Of a stretch of DNA of 64,000 nt, positions 16,270 to 28,349 are shown in pieces. The notes below the pieces were generated by a model, which had not been told where the DNA came from, ran no database searches, and saw only the letters and a list, made by a program, of their open reading frames with translations. Source of the DNA: JBBBNV01 sp037137075. GTDB taxonomy: Bacteria > Bacillota > Bacilli > Paenibacillales > NBRC-103111. Positions within the stretch are counted from its first letter, which is position 1. Each line of letters opens with the position of its first letter. The stretch covers positions 124,001-188,000 of the forward strand of contig NZ_JBBBNV010000002.1 in assembly GCF_037137075.1 (NCBI RefSeq), read 5' to 3'. Both the position numbers and the translations under genes were made by a program.

Positions 16270-17904
16270 TTAAGGAAGAGGCTTGGTTAAGGAATAGTAA
16301 CCGCTGCCCGAGGCCAGAGTGAGCAAGTTTTTGGCATAGGCGCCTGCCCAGGAATAGCCAAGCCTCCGCTCCTCGCTGATATCCATAATGTTGTAGTACT
16401 TCAAGCCGTCCCGATCGGAGAAGAAGTGGTTGTTGTTGTCCAAATTGTAGAATCGGTACCACATCACGCTGGCCGGATCGGATACGAAAAAGTCCGGTCC
16501 GCTTCTCACATACCGCGTTCCGTCCACCCGGACGGTGTCGAACCAGGTGAGCGCGCTTTTGGCGGCTGCCCGGATTTCCGGCGTTTGGGGCCTGGACATC
16601 AGGAAGGCGGTAATGCCTACTGATTCACTGCCGGACTTGGACGGCAGCTCGTAGGCGCGAGCGCCCAGGGCGGCAAAGGTGACGGGATCGTGCTGGGCGC
16701 ACCAGACCGTCCGTTTCCCGCTCATCACGATTTGGGCATTCAACATGTATTGAACGCCTTTGTTCAGGGCTGTGGTCAGATTGGTCCGGTAAGTACTGGT
16801 CAGAATGTCGCCGTCGAAGGCATACCGCTGGTTAATCATATCATCAATGAGGACCATCACCCGCACCATGGCGTCATCGTTAAAGGTCACATAGTCGGAA
16901 TAATTCCCGCGCTGCGGATATACCTGCGGCCAGCCGCCGGAGCTGTACTGCGAATTGAGGATGAAATCAACTGCCTTGCGCACGCTTGTTTTGAAGGCGG
17001 CATTGCCTGTTTTTTTGTACATATCCGCCAGGAAACGGATTTCCTTCACAGTGGCCTCGTTGTCGAACGTGCCAAGCTCGACCCCGGAGGAGCTTTTCCA
17101 ATCCGAGCGGGCATCCGTCCCGTTCCAGGCGCTGCTGTACTTCGTTTCCATGCTTTTGAAGAAGCCGCCGTGCGGCATTTGCCAGCTGACGATATTGGAC
17201 GCGTAGGCGGTATCCGTCGTCAGGCTGCCGGTGACGAAATCGCTGAAATCGCGGTAGCCGCTAAACAGGGAATCGGTATTGATGGCGGAGAAGTCATTCA
17301 CCGCGACATCGTCAAATTTGGCTACGGCACCCGAGTGTGTGAGCAGCCCGATAGCGCCGGTGGCGATGCTGCTGTCGGTTGCAGATAGCTGAAGCACACC
17401 GTTGACGTACATGTTCAGGGCGGTGCCCTCCACCTCAAGCTTAACCGTATACCACGTTCCGGTTGTTAAAGCATACGACTTGCTGACCAGTGTCGTGGAG
17501 GTGCCGCCCACTTTTTTGCGAAGCTCAAGCGTTCCGCCGTTATTGTTGTATAAGGAGGCGGCATAGTAATTGTTGCCGTCCTGGTACCGGGCCGCCAGCA
17601 GCACGCGGTTGCCGGCATTGAAGGTGTCCATTTTGATCCGCGACTGGACGGTATAATCCTTCCATGACGAGGTGCCCGCGTACGTTCGTCCCTCGACGGA
17701 GCTTGTCTGGCGGTAAACCGGGGTGCCGTCAGTCACTACGTCCCAAGTGCCGTGAGTGACAGTCCAGCCGTTTGCATTGCCGTCATTGAAATCATCGGAG
17801 AAGACAGAGGCGGCCGACGCGGATTGCGGGAAGCAGGCGTAAAGCAGAATTACCGCGGCGGCACAAAAGACGAGCAGCCTTGTACGGAGCCAACACGTAT
17901 ACAT
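16270..17904 (-). CDS. Secreted pectate lyase, PL10 family, with lectin-like domain
   Basis: The secreted protein has about 544 residues. A signal peptide (LLVFCAAAVILLYACFPQSA, SAA) is followed by a concanavalin-like or DUF1080-type beta-sandwich (about 32-205: FSDDFNDGNANGWTVTHGTW, WYTVKLEVEGTALNMYVNG). The PL10 (alpha/alpha)3 lyase domain then runs to the end: MPHGGFFKSM, SGGWPQVYPQRG, YVTFNDDAMVRVM, FYNLDNNNHFFSDRDG and ERRLGYSWAG. PL10 enzymes cut polygalacturonate by beta-elimination. The start is one of two adjacent ATGs (17907/17904) behind AAGGAGGG. A cre-like site lies upstream. The gene is monocistronic. Confidence 0.9.
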   Translation of the reverse strand: MYTCWLRTRLLVFCAAAVILLYACFPQSASAASVFSDDFNDGNANGWTVTHGTWDVVTDGTPVYRQTSSVEGRTYAGTSSWKDYTVQSRIKMDTFNAGNRVLLAARYQDGNNYYAASLYNNNGGTLELRKKVGGTSTTLVSKSYALTTGTWYTVKLEVEGTALNMYVNGVLQLSATDSSIATGAIGLLTHSGAVAKFDDVAVNDFSAINTDSLFSGYRDFSDFVTGSLTTDTAYASNIVSWQMPHGGFFKSMETKYSSAWNGTDARSDWKSSSGVELGTFDNEATVKEIRFLADMYKKTGNAAFKTSVRKAVDFILNSQYSSGGWPQVYPQRGNYSDYVTFNDDAMVRVMVLIDDMINQRYAFDGDILTSTYRTNLTTALNKGVQYMLNAQIVMSGKRTVWCAQHDPVTFAALGARAYELPSKSGSESVGITAFLMSRPQTPEIRAAAKSALTWFDTVRVDGTRYVRSGPDFFVSDPASVMWYRFYNLDNNNHFFSDRDGLKYYNIMDISEERRLGYSWAGAYAKNLLTLASGSGYYSLTKPLP

Positions 17905-18373
17905 CATAATCCCTCCTTGGTTTGCATCCCCTACGGATGGTTCTGCTGACTGACAGGCTGAATGAAAGCCAGACTGCCGGCTAGCGCCGCTGCTTTCCGG
18001 GTCCTTCTGAATCCCGGTTCTTCTGGGTGCAGGAGCGTGATTGTCGCTGGATGCCATTGTTTAACAGCGGCGGGGAAGCGACCTGTAGAACGGAACGAAA
18101 AGGAGCGGCAGCAATGATCGCCTCCTCTCAATGGAAATAAAGCATCACCCCGTAAGTAAGCGTTTACAATAAATAAATTGATATAAATGGAAAATATGGG
18201 GATAAAACGATTTTCTCATATTTTGCGGGGAGATACAACCTATGTGTTGCCAAATAGGGAGGCGAAGCAGCTATGGAAGCTGAATGGAAAATTTCCCAAG
18301 GCATTTGCAGTGCGGGACGGCGATAAAGAGTTCCGTAATAAAGCTGAGATGACGAGAACGAGAGTGAAAAAAC
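17905..18373. other. Intergenic region upstream of pectate lyase
   Basis: I see no gene here. It holds the lyase ribosome site, a second GAGAGGAGG motif near 18118-18128 with no usable reading frame behind it, and the cre-like site at 18154. The AT-rich stretch 18145-18250 is where the lyase promoter should lie. Confidence 0.6.
18154..18169 (-). promoter_or_regulatory. cre-like catabolite site upstream of pectate lyase
   Basis: The minus strand reads TTGTAAACGCTTACTT, matching the CcpA consensus WTGNAARCGNWWWCAW except at one position near the end. It lies about 250 bases before the lyase start, consistent with carbon catabolite control of pectin use. Confidence 0.7.
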
Positions 18374-18411
18374 AGCCCTGACCGATTCCTTGAGCAAGGA
18401 CCGGCAGGGCT
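18374..18411 (-). terminator. Rho-independent terminator of the 192-residue secreted protein
   Basis: On the minus strand AGCCCTGCCGGTCCTTG folds back with CAAGGAATCGGTCAGGGCT and runs into GTTTTTTC. It lies 15 bases beyond the stop codon at 18426. Confidence 0.85.
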
Positions 18412-18425
18412 GCTGCGGGTTGCTT

Positions 18426-19004
18426 TTATTTGGAGGCCAAAGTCGGCTCCGTGGCGATAAGCTTGAAGGGCTGCCCGTTGTTCACGGTAATTTCCTGCAA
18501 AATATTCGCGGAGAAGTTGGTATTTCTTCGAGCGGAATACAGCGAGCCTCGCGCCATGAACACGGCTTCACCGGAATTCACCACAATTTCCCCCGAGAAC
18601 GGTCTTCCCGTTGTGCAGTAGCCGGTAGAGCTGGTGGAATCCGCATAGTAGAGGGCGGCTGCATGAGCAGCGAGCGTTTTTTTCGTGCCCGGCACAATAT
18701 TGGTCTGCGCGCTATCTGCCGATCCAGGCAATCCCGGCGCTGTAATGCTCGCACCGTTCACATTGTAAAAATATAATGTGAACGTCACCGGCTGATCGGA
18801 CGTGTTCACAATTTCAAAATCAAAGTCCCCGCTCTCGGAGTTGGAGCAGAAGTTATTATAAGGAATCTGAAACGGCATGGAGGAGCTTGAAGGGGCGTTC
18901 GCCTCCGTCTCCAGTCCTTCGGGCGCGGTTGCGGATACAGGAACAGTCAGGCATAAGCCAACGACCGTGCTAATGAGGGCGAAGCGTTTTATCATCGTTT
19001 TCAT
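18426..19004 (-). CDS. Secreted protein of unknown function
   Basis: The product has 192 residues. It begins MKTMIKRFALISTVVGLCLT, a clear signal peptide ending near VSATA. The mature part is beta-rich and low in charge (FDFEIVNTSDQPVTFTLYFY, GEIVVNSGEAVFMARGSLYS) with two cysteines (CSNS, YCTTGR), resembling an immunoglobulin-like or DUF-type surface domain. GGAGG lies seven bases before the ATG at 19004. It has its own terminator, so it is monocistronic. I do not recognise the family. Confidence 0.75.
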   Translation of the reverse strand: MKTMIKRFALISTVVGLCLTVPVSATAPEGLETEANAPSSSSMPFQIPYNNFCSNSESGDFDFEIVNTSDQPVTFTLYFYNVNGASITAPGLPGSADSAQTNIVPGTKKTLAAHAAALYYADSTSSTGYCTTGRPFSGEIVVNSGEAVFMARGSLYSARRNTNFSANILQEITVNNGQPFKLIATEPTLASK

Positions 19005-19208
19005 GGAATAACCTCCAAAGTAAGAAATCCGGCTGTTCTCGTGCTGCATCAGGACAATTCATGTTACCATGCGCCGGGAAAGCGCTGTAAACCTGTGATG
19101 GACAAACGGTTTTGCAGGCTGGCAAGCAGTCCCGAGGTTTAGATTTTACTCAAAAAATGGTATGGTTAACGTGTGCGTATGAAAAGAAGGTACAAGGGAG
19201 AATACGGG

Positions 19209-19964
19209 ATGATGACACAATATCAGATGGAGCAGTTAAAGGACCTCAAAAATAAAATTACCCGCTTTATGATGGTTTACAAGTTCGCGCTTGATGAGAT
19301 GGAGACCAAAATCGAAATTCTGAAAGAGGAGTTTCATCTATTACACGATTACAATCCGATTGAGCATACCAAATCCAGAATTAAATCCCCGGAAAGTATT
19401 ATGAAAAAGCTGTTCCGCAAAGGCTGCGACATTTCCTTGCCCAGCATCAAGCACAACATTAAAGACATTGCGGGCCTGCGGATTACGTGTTCCTTTATCT
19501 CCGATATTTACCGGATTTACGATATGCTGAGCCGCCAGCACGATTTGAAAATCCTGGAAGTGAAGGACTACATCAAGAGCCCGAAGCCAAACGGCTATCA
19601 AAGCCTGCACTTATTGATTGAAGTGCCAATCTACATGTCCGACGGGCAGGAGCTTGTATGCATCGAGGTCCAAATCCGGACGATCGCAATGGACTTCTGG
19701 GCCAGCCTGGAGCACAAAATCTTCTACAAATACAATCAGGAGATTCCGGCTCATTTGCTCCAGGAATTGAAGGCGGCTGCCGATTCCGCGTCAGCGCTGG
19801 ACCATCAGATGGAACGGCTGAACCGGGAGATTAGCGCGATTAAGAGCGCTCAGTCCGAGAATGCTGCCGAGGAACTAAGACGCATTATTATCAGCAAGGA
19901 GCAGTTCTCCATTCCCGCCGCGCTGCTTGAGCTTATGAGTAGCGAAGGGCAGAACGAATCCTAA
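19209..19964 (+). CDS. relP: Small alarmone synthetase RelP (YwaC-type)
   Basis: This is a 251-residue single-domain (p)ppGpp synthetase, without the hydrolase and ACT/TGS domains of Rel. The synthetase motifs are intact: HTKSRIKSPESIMKKL, IKDIAGLRITCSFISDIY, SPKPNGYQSLHL, and EVQIRTIAMDFWASLEHK with the catalytic Glu. NPIEHTKSR and the stretch after it match YwaC/RelP more closely than RelQ. The start is the first of two ATGs at 19209 behind AGGGAG; a GTG at 19173 is less likely. It is transcribed alone. It is probably induced by cell-envelope stress as in Bacillus, which is not visible here. Confidence 0.9.
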   Translation: MMTQYQMEQLKDLKNKITRFMMVYKFALDEMETKIEILKEEFHLLHDYNPIEHTKSRIKSPESIMKKLFRKGCDISLPSIKHNIKDIAGLRITCSFISDIYRIYDMLSRQHDLKILEVKDYIKSPKPNGYQSLHLLIEVPIYMSDGQELVCIEVQIRTIAMDFWASLEHKIFYKYNQEIPAHLLQELKAAADSASALDHQMERLNREISAIKSAQSENAAEELRRIIISKEQFSIPAALLELMSSEGQNES

Positions 19965-20026
19965 CGTCTGCCGCCGGCGGATGCCTTTACTCTTGAGTTT
20001 TTGCCATTCACACCTTTCATTCATCA

Positions 20027-20056
20027 GACCGTCCCGCACCGGGAGCGGTCTTTTTT
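20027..20056 (+). terminator. Terminator of relP
   Basis: GACCGTCCCG pairs with CGGGAGCGGTC and is followed by TTTTTT, 62 bases after the relP stop. Confidence 0.88.
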
Positions 20057-20276
20057 CTTGTTTAACAGACAGCTTTGTATCTCCGTTCTTATAGACGTGC
20101 CGAACCCGAAAAAGGTTGTAGACAAACTTCATGCCCGTGCTGCGATTCTGCTACCCATCTAACAAAGGTTGTATACATAGAGCATATGTGGGGAAAGGGC
20201 AGTGACGGGACTAATTTGGAAGTGAATTATCGGCAAGTTAAGCTTGTGAAGGGCGCAGCATTCCCGCTTAAGCAGT

Positions 20277-20310
20277 GCGTTTGCACTGCAAGCCCGTTTG
20301 CACTGCAAGC
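20277..20310. repeat. 16-bp direct duplication
   Basis: CGTTTGCACTGCAAGC occurs at 20277-20292 and again at 20295-20310, just before dispersed repeat copy B. The rest of 20057-20313 shows no gene. Confidence 0.7.
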
Positions 20311-20313
20311 CGT

Positions 20314-20370
20314 ACCACGCGCAGCTCCAGCGCGCGGTGTTTCACTGCATGACGGCGGTCGAACGACCAC
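20314..20370 (+). repeat. Dispersed intergenic repeat, copy B
   Basis: Copy of the ~55-base repeat, with core GCGCGCGGTGTTTCACTGCA then TGACGGCGGTCG and a terminal CGACCAC. It is directly followed by a long perfect hairpin at 20373-20413 and lies 3' of the minus-strand small gene at 20506. Confidence 0.88.
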
Positions 20371-20372
20371 AC

Positions 20373-20413
20373 AGAAGACCCCCGGGAATATCCACTATCC
20401 CCGGGGGTCTTCT
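20373..20413. terminator. Perfect hairpin after repeat B
   Basis: AGAAGACCCCCGGG (20373-20386) pairs with CCCCGGGGGTCTTCT (20399-20413) around a 12-base loop. It sits about 90 bases past the stop of the minus-strand gene at 20506 and may end it. Confidence 0.65.
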
Positions 20414-20505
20414 GCTTGCAGCGGAAAGGAATGAAGCTGTACAGCCAAGGAGCTGCTGGTTCGTACCTTGCGAACGCCGGAACATACGCCGTCAATACGC
20501 GTCTG

Positions 20506-20682
20506 TTAGTCGGACCTGGCTGTATCCTCGTCTGAAGTAAAAGCATGTTCAAGGTTCTCCATAACGGCCTCGACGATTTCACTTAACGGTCCGGTCGGAT
20601 CAACACTCCGCTGCTTCGGATCGGTAAGAACGGAGAACGAATCAAAGCCGATTCGGCCTTCTTCCATGTCTTTTTCGCTCAT
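20506..20682 (-). CDS. Small acidic protein of unknown function
   Basis: The minus strand encodes 58 residues beginning MSEKDMEEGRIGFDSFSVLT and ending in an acidic helix (SEIVEAVMENLEHAFTSDED). A GAGAGGTGA ribosome site precedes the ATG at 20682. The frame is rich in Asp and Glu, unlike the antisense frames. I do not recognise it; it could be a spore or regulatory peptide, but nothing in the sequence settles this. Confidence 0.5.
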   Translation of the reverse strand: MSEKDMEEGRIGFDSFSVLTDPKQRSVDPTGPLSEIVEAVMENLEHAFTSDEDTARSD

Positions 20683-20920
20683 GAATTCAGGGTCACCTCT
20701 CAGGAACATCAGATTGGTAAGATCCAGCCTGAAAGTTACCCTTCCCGGCGAAGGGGGTTCTTATTCATCCAAGACTGCACGAAGAAGCGGCTCGGTCCAG
20801 ACAAGGCCCGCAGGGCAAGGGATAAGCTGCATTCTGGCGCTATGTGATAAGCCCCGGTTCCGCCACCTCTGGCGATACAGGACGGCGGTCGCCATCTTCA
20901 AGCGGCTCGGATACGGCTTA

Positions 20921-21337
20921 TTACTGCTGCTGCACTGAAGCGGGGTCCATATAAACGAATTCCCACATGTGGCCGTCAAGGTCAAGAAAGCTTCGGCTGT
21001 ACATGAAGCCATGGTCCATCGGCTCACTGGCAGCTTGTCCGCCGGCGGCGATCGCTTTGTTGACAAGCCCATCGACCTCTGTCCGGCTATCCGCAGATAG
21101 GGCCATAATTACCTCGGCGGTTTTGCTCGTATCGGCGATTTCTTTTTTGGTGAAGGAGTTGAAAAACGGCTCAACCAGCAGCATGACGAAAATATGGTCG
21201 CTGACGATCATACACGTGGCATTTTCATTCGTGAACTGCGGATTGAAGCTGAAGCCGATTTCAGTAAAGAATGCCACGGCTTTATCCAAATCCTTGACTG
21301 GCAAATTCACAAAGATGTTACTTGCTTGAATCCCCAT
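20921..21337 (-). CDS. VOC-superfamily (glyoxalase/dioxygenase fold) protein
   Basis: The protein has 138 residues. It begins MGIQASNIFVNLPVKDLDKAVAFFTEIGF, the classical VOC opening, and ends DLDGHMWEFVYMDP, the second module with the metal-binding Glu. Two beta-alpha-beta-beta-beta modules are expected. Members of this sub-group (PhnB/YdfO-like) have varied or unknown roles. It is a lone gene upstream of the sensor kinase stop. Confidence 0.88.
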   Translation of the reverse strand: MGIQASNIFVNLPVKDLDKAVAFFTEIGFSFNPQFTNENATCMIVSDHIFVMLLVEPFFNSFTKKEIADTSKTAEVIMALSADSRTEVDGLVNKAIAAGGQAASEPMDHGFMYSRSFLDLDGHMWEFVYMDPASVQQQ

Positions 21338-21566
21338 CCCTACATCACCTCATCGTAAAAGTATCCTTCCGGCAGCGACAGTCTGTATAACGGCCTTCCC
21401 CGGTTATGGACATTAAGTATTGTAGCATGCCGGTCTCATTTACATTTCTCATGAATTGCTATGATATATTCATCGGAAAGTCCATTCACCCTGCACAGGC
21501 TTGTCCGAAAGAAGGCCTTCATACAAGCCGATCAAGACCTTCCCGGCCGGGAAGACCTGAGGGATG

Positions 21567-24683
<3,117 letters not shown>

Positions 24684-24807
24684 AATAGCAGTCTTCCTCA
24701 CTTGATTGGTATAAATGTCATTATACGCCCATATTCATCCAATTTCTATGCTAGCGGTCCTGGTTTCTCCTGTCAGCGACCATCCGCTTCTCCGCTTCTC
24801 CGCTTCT

Positions 24808-24863
24808 CCGCGCGCAGCGCCCAGCGCGCGGTGTTTCGCTGCATGACGGCGGCCGGTCTACCA
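24808..24863 (+). repeat. Dispersed intergenic repeat, copy C
   Basis: Copy of the ~55-base repeat, with core GCGCGCGGTGTTTCGCTGCA then TGACGGCGGCCGG. It is preceded by three short TCCGCTTC repeats (24783-24808) and lies 73 bases 3' of leuA, on the far side of its hairpin. Confidence 0.88.
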
Positions 24864-24897
24864 TATCTCGTCCGTTTGTGTGCTGCTAATCAAACAG

Positions 24898-24918
24898 GAC
24901 TCCTTGAATAAGGAGTCC
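24898..24918 (-). terminator. Probable leuA terminator
   Basis: GGACTCCTT and AAGGAGTCC form a tight hairpin 17 bases past the leuA stop. On the minus strand it is followed by TGTTTGATT. Confidence 0.7.
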
Positions 24919-24935
24919 CGTTTTGCCGCCTGCTG

Positions 24936-26468
24936 TCAGTTCTGTGCCGAATCCAGCAAGGCCGCGTTAATGCCGTTCAGGAAAGCATGTGCGCTGGCTT
25001 TGATAATATCGGTGTCCATTGCACGGCCTGAGTAGGTTTTGCCTTGATATTCCAAGCGGATATTGACTCGCCCGACGGCTTCCTTGCCCCGCGACAGGCT
25101 GTTGATTTTGTAATCCTTGAGCTGTACATCCAGTCCGGCCAGGGACTTGATGACACTGTACAGCGCATCGATAGGACCGTCCCCAACGGCGCTGCCCTTC
25201 AGGGTCTCCGCACCCATTCTGAGCTCTACCGCCGCTGTCGGATGCTGATCGTTGCTGATGACCTGGAACGATGCGAGCTCGTATAACCGCGTGCTGCTCG
25301 GAGCGATGGTCCGGTGGCTTGTGACCAGATAGAACACATCGTGATCGTATACTTCTTTTTTGGCATCGGCCAAGGCGAGAAACTGACCGAACAGCTTTTC
25401 GAAGTCTTCCGCATCCCTGGTGTCGAAGCCCATTTTCTCTACGGCATTCTTGAACGCGTGGCGGCCGGAGCGCGCGGTCAGGATTAACTCCATGCTATCC
25501 GCGCCGACATCCTCCGGCGACATCACCTCGTACACCTGCTTATCCTTCAGCAGACCGTCCTGATGGATGCCGGAGGAGTGGGCAAAGGCGTTGTCGCCCG
25601 TAATCGCCTTGTTTACCTGAACATCGAGTCCGGTCAAGTGGCTGACCAGCCGGGAGGTTCTGAGCAGCTCGCTCGTTTGAATGCCTGTATAGCACTGGTA
25701 GGCGTTTTCCCGCACCTTGAGAGCCATGACGACTTCCTCCAGCGCTGCGTTGCCGGCCCGTTCGCCAAGACCGTTCATCGTACACTCGATTTTATCGGCG
25801 CCATTCCTGACAGCGCACAGGGTGTTGGCGGTGGCAAGCCCGAGGTCATTGTGACAGTGTACACTCAGGACAACGCGATCATCGAGGTTCTTCAGGCGAT
25901 CGTTCAGGCGGCGAATCATATCGCCGAATTCCTCAGGGACCGCGTAGCCGACAGTATCCGGCACGTTAATCATGGTGGCCCCGGCTTTTACGACCGCTTC
26001 GATCGTGCTCCACAAATACTCGAAATCGGAGCGGGATGCATCTTCGGTGGAATACTGCACGTGAGGCAGCAGCGTTTTGGCGAATTTGACCGCGTCTACG
26101 CCCATCTGCAGAATGGCTTCCTTCGAGCGGTTGAACTTCTTCTCCACATGAATGTTGGAGGTGCCCAGCACGATATGGATGAGCGGATTTTGCGCCAGCT
26201 TGATGCTTTCGTAGACCGCTTCAATGTCGCTCTTGACCGCGCGCGCCAGCGCCGTGATGGAGACGGTGTCTCCGACGCTGCGCACGATCTCCTGCACGGC
26301 CTGGAAATCGCCTGCGGAAGAGGCGGGAAAGCCGGCTTCAATAATATCGACCTGCAGGCGTTTCAGCTGCTGGGCGATCTCGATTTTTTGCTGTACATTT
26401 AATTTGGCGCCGGGGACTTGTTCCCCGTCACGCAAGGTGGTATCCAACACAATAATTTTGCGGCTCAT
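24936..26468 (-). CDS. leuA: 2-isopropylmalate synthase
   Basis: The protein has 510 residues and condenses acetyl-CoA with 2-oxoisovalerate, the first committed step of leucine synthesis. The DRE-TIM barrel shows DTTLRDGEQVPGAKL, LSVHCHNDLGLA and GERAGNAALEEV. The C-terminal third is the leucine-binding regulatory domain. The GEQ is followed by VPGAK where most LeuA have SPGV, a mild deviation. GAGGAGG lies before the ATG at 26468. A T-box leader precedes it. leuBCD are not adjacent, so this is a monocistronic leuA. Confidence 0.93.
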   Translation of the reverse strand: MSRKIIVLDTTLRDGEQVPGAKLNVQQKIEIAQQLKRLQVDIIEAGFPASSAGDFQAVQEIVRSVGDTVSITALARAVKSDIEAVYESIKLAQNPLIHIVLGTSNIHVEKKFNRSKEAILQMGVDAVKFAKTLLPHVQYSTEDASRSDFEYLWSTIEAVVKAGATMINVPDTVGYAVPEEFGDMIRRLNDRLKNLDDRVVLSVHCHNDLGLATANTLCAVRNGADKIECTMNGLGERAGNAALEEVVMALKVRENAYQCYTGIQTSELLRTSRLVSHLTGLDVQVNKAITGDNAFAHSSGIHQDGLLKDKQVYEVMSPEDVGADSMELILTARSGRHAFKNAVEKMGFDTRDAEDFEKLFGQFLALADAKKEVYDHDVFYLVTSHRTIAPSSTRLYELASFQVISNDQHPTAAVELRMGAETLKGSAVGDGPIDALYSVIKSLAGLDVQLKDYKINSLSRGKEAVGRVNIRLEYQGKTYSGRAMDTDIIKASAHAFLNGINAALLDSAQN

Positions 26469-26507
26469 GTATACATTCCTCCTCAGATTTGAATGAAGGC
26501 TTAGGCG

Positions 26508-26533
26508 TTGTATGTTGTATTTGTATGTTGTAT
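26508..26533. repeat. Perfect 13-bp tandem duplication in leuA leader
   Basis: TTGTATGTTGTAT occurs twice back to back (26508-26520 and 26521-26533), between the T-box terminator and the leuA ribosome site. Confidence 0.8.
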
Positions 26534-26572
26534 ATAGGAAGCGGGGCTGGCTAAACCCGGTCTTTAGCCAAC

Positions 26573-26820
26573 AAAAAAACCCCGTCTCTACGTATAGAGA
26601 CGAGGTTGAACCCGCGGTACCACTCTAATTCATTTCACTGTGAAATGATCTTCTTCGATGGCCATCACCATCTATCCCTGTAACGGTGGAATTCCGGCTT
26701 ACCCTACATGTCAGGCAGCTGTTCATAGAGGAGTTCGAACTGAACGACACTGCCGTTTTGCACCAACCAACGGCTCTCTGAAAGGTCATTTCACTTCTAC
26801 TGGTTCTATTCATAACATTT
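26573..26820 (-). promoter_or_regulatory. T-box riboswitch controlling leuA
   Basis: Read on the minus strand, the leader contains AGAGAGCCG and GGTTGGTG (Stem I conserved blocks), the T-box core AGAGTGGTACCGCGGGTT (plus 26610-26626), and a terminator CCTCGTCTCTATACGTAGAG, ACGGGG, then TTTTTTT (plus 26573-26605). The specifier region reads GAACTCCTCTATGAAC, offering CTC (Leu) codons at plus 26728-26733. Uncharged tRNA-Leu binding would favour the antiterminator and allow leuA transcription. T-box class is certain; the exact specifier position is a reading. Confidence 0.93.
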
Positions 26821-26839
26821 GGATGTGAAGTTATTGGCT

Positions 26840-26868
26840 AGTATATGGCATTTAAATAGCGTTGTCAA
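26840..26868 (-). promoter_or_regulatory. Sigma-A promoter of the leuA leader
   Basis: On the minus strand TTGACA (plus 26863-26868) and TATACT (plus 26840-26845) are separated by exactly 17 bases. They lie just upstream of the T-box. Confidence 0.85.
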
Positions 26869-26967
26869 CCTGGAATCTTTACGGGCTGCGCCCGATTTCG
26901 AGCCGGGCGGACTGCTGCCGCGGATTGCTGCGGGCGGATAGCCTGATTCAAATCTCAGTGCGTTTGC

Positions 26968-28326
26968 TTAAATAAACACACTCAGCAGCATGACGATACC
27001 GAACGAGGCGAAGCCGAGAATCGTCTCCATGACGGTCCAGGTTTTAAGTGTTTCCGGTACGGACAGGTTCAAGTACTCCTTTACAATCCAGAACCCGGAA
27101 TCGTTAACATGGGACAGTACGATAGACCCGGCTCCTGTCGCAAGCACAAGCAGCTCGGGGCTGACGCCCGGCATCGTTGCCGCAATTGGCGCTACGATGC
27201 CTGCCGCCGTCGTCATGGCCACGGTAGCGGACCCGACCGCTGCCCGGATGAGACCGGCAATGACGAATGCAAGCACCAGCGGCGACATGTGGGCATCCTT
27301 GGCAAAGGCGGCGATTGCTTCACCTACTCCGCTGGCGGTCAAAATTTTGTTGAATCCGCCGCCTGCGCCAATCAGCAAAATGATGGAGGCGACCGGACCG
27401 AGGCAGTCGTTCGTAAATTTCAGAAGCTCTTTGCTGCTGAAGCCGCGCGCGTAGCCGAAGGAATAAAGCGAGAACAGCAGCGCGATAAGCAGGGCGATAA
27501 TCGGGCTGCCGATGAAATCGATAGCCATTCGGAAGCTGTTCGTCTCTGGCAGCAGCAAATCAACGACAGTGGCCAGCAGCATCAAAATAACCGGAAGCAA
27601 AATGGTGAAGAGCGTAATGCCGAAGCCCGGCAGCTCTCTTTCCTTCGTTTCGGTAAACTGCGCCATCAGATCGCCGGACGCTTCCGACTTGATGCGCTTC
27701 GAAATCCACGTGCCGTAGAGCGGGCCTGCGATAGCCGCGGCAGGCACAGCTACGATAAGGGCCAAAAAGATCGTTTTCCCGATATTGGCGTTGAAGATGC
27801 CGACCGCCAGCATGGCCGCCGGATGAGGCGGAATCAGACTGTGTACAACGGCAAGGCCTGCAACGAGGGAAATCCCGATTTTAACCAGTGAGGTTCCGGT
27901 ATGCTTGGCAATAACGAATACAAGCGGAAACAGCAGCACGATACCGACCTGAATGAATACCGGAATCCCGCAAATAACGGCTACGATCATCATCGCCCAG
28001 TGGACATTTTTCTCGCCGAACACGCCAACGAGGGTTCTGGCGATACGCTCGGCGCCTCCGGATTCGGCCATCAGCTTGCCGAGCATGGTTCCGAGACCAA
28101 GCACAATGGCGATAAATCCGAGTACGCTGGCGACTCCTTCCTGATAAGCCTTCACGATGCTGTTCAGCGGCATGCCCGCGATGAGTCCCATGAATACGGC
28201 GCCGATAATCAGCGCGACGAACGGATTCATCTTGACCTTGGCGATTAGCAGGATTAACCCAAGGATGGAAATAACGGCATATAACAGCAGACTGGCTTCA
28301 TGACTCAGTCCAAATACGGAGTACAT
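26968..28326 (-). CDS. GntP-family sugar-acid permease
   Basis: This 452-residue protein has about 12-14 hydrophobic segments and is of the gluconate:H+ symporter family. Family motifs include VIFVI-type helices, AVVHSLIPPHPAAMLAVGIF and GSIVLSHVNDSGFW. GntP members import gluconate and related aldonates. It is the last gene of the sugar acid operon, so the substrate is probably a four-carbon acid, as for ygbN beside ygbJKLM in Escherichia coli. AGGAGG precedes the ATG, and a cre-like site sits in the gap before it. Confidence 0.9.
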   Translation of the reverse strand: MYSVFGLSHEASLLLYAVISILGLILLIAKVKMNPFVALIIGAVFMGLIAGMPLNSIVKAYQEGVASVLGFIAIVLGLGTMLGKLMAESGGAERIARTLVGVFGEKNVHWAMMIVAVICGIPVFIQVGIVLLFPLVFVIAKHTGTSLVKIGISLVAGLAVVHSLIPPHPAAMLAVGIFNANIGKTIFLALIVAVPAAAIAGPLYGTWISKRIKSEASGDLMAQFTETKERELPGFGITLFTILLPVILMLLATVVDLLLPETNSFRMAIDFIGSPIIALLIALLFSLYSFGYARGFSSKELLKFTNDCLGPVASIILLIGAGGGFNKILTASGVGEAIAAFAKDAHMSPLVLAFVIAGLIRAAVGSATVAMTTAAGIVAPIAATMPGVSPELLVLATGAGSIVLSHVNDSGFWIVKEYLNLSVPETLKTWTVMETILGFASFGIVMLLSVFI

Positions 28327-28349
28327 CGGTAATAACCTCCTAATGATTT

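Noticed and set aside
17931..18131. Small minus-strand gene behind a GAGAGGAGG motif upstream of the pectate lyase
   Set aside because: The frame starts before the ribosome-like motif, and frames starting after it end within about 20 codons.
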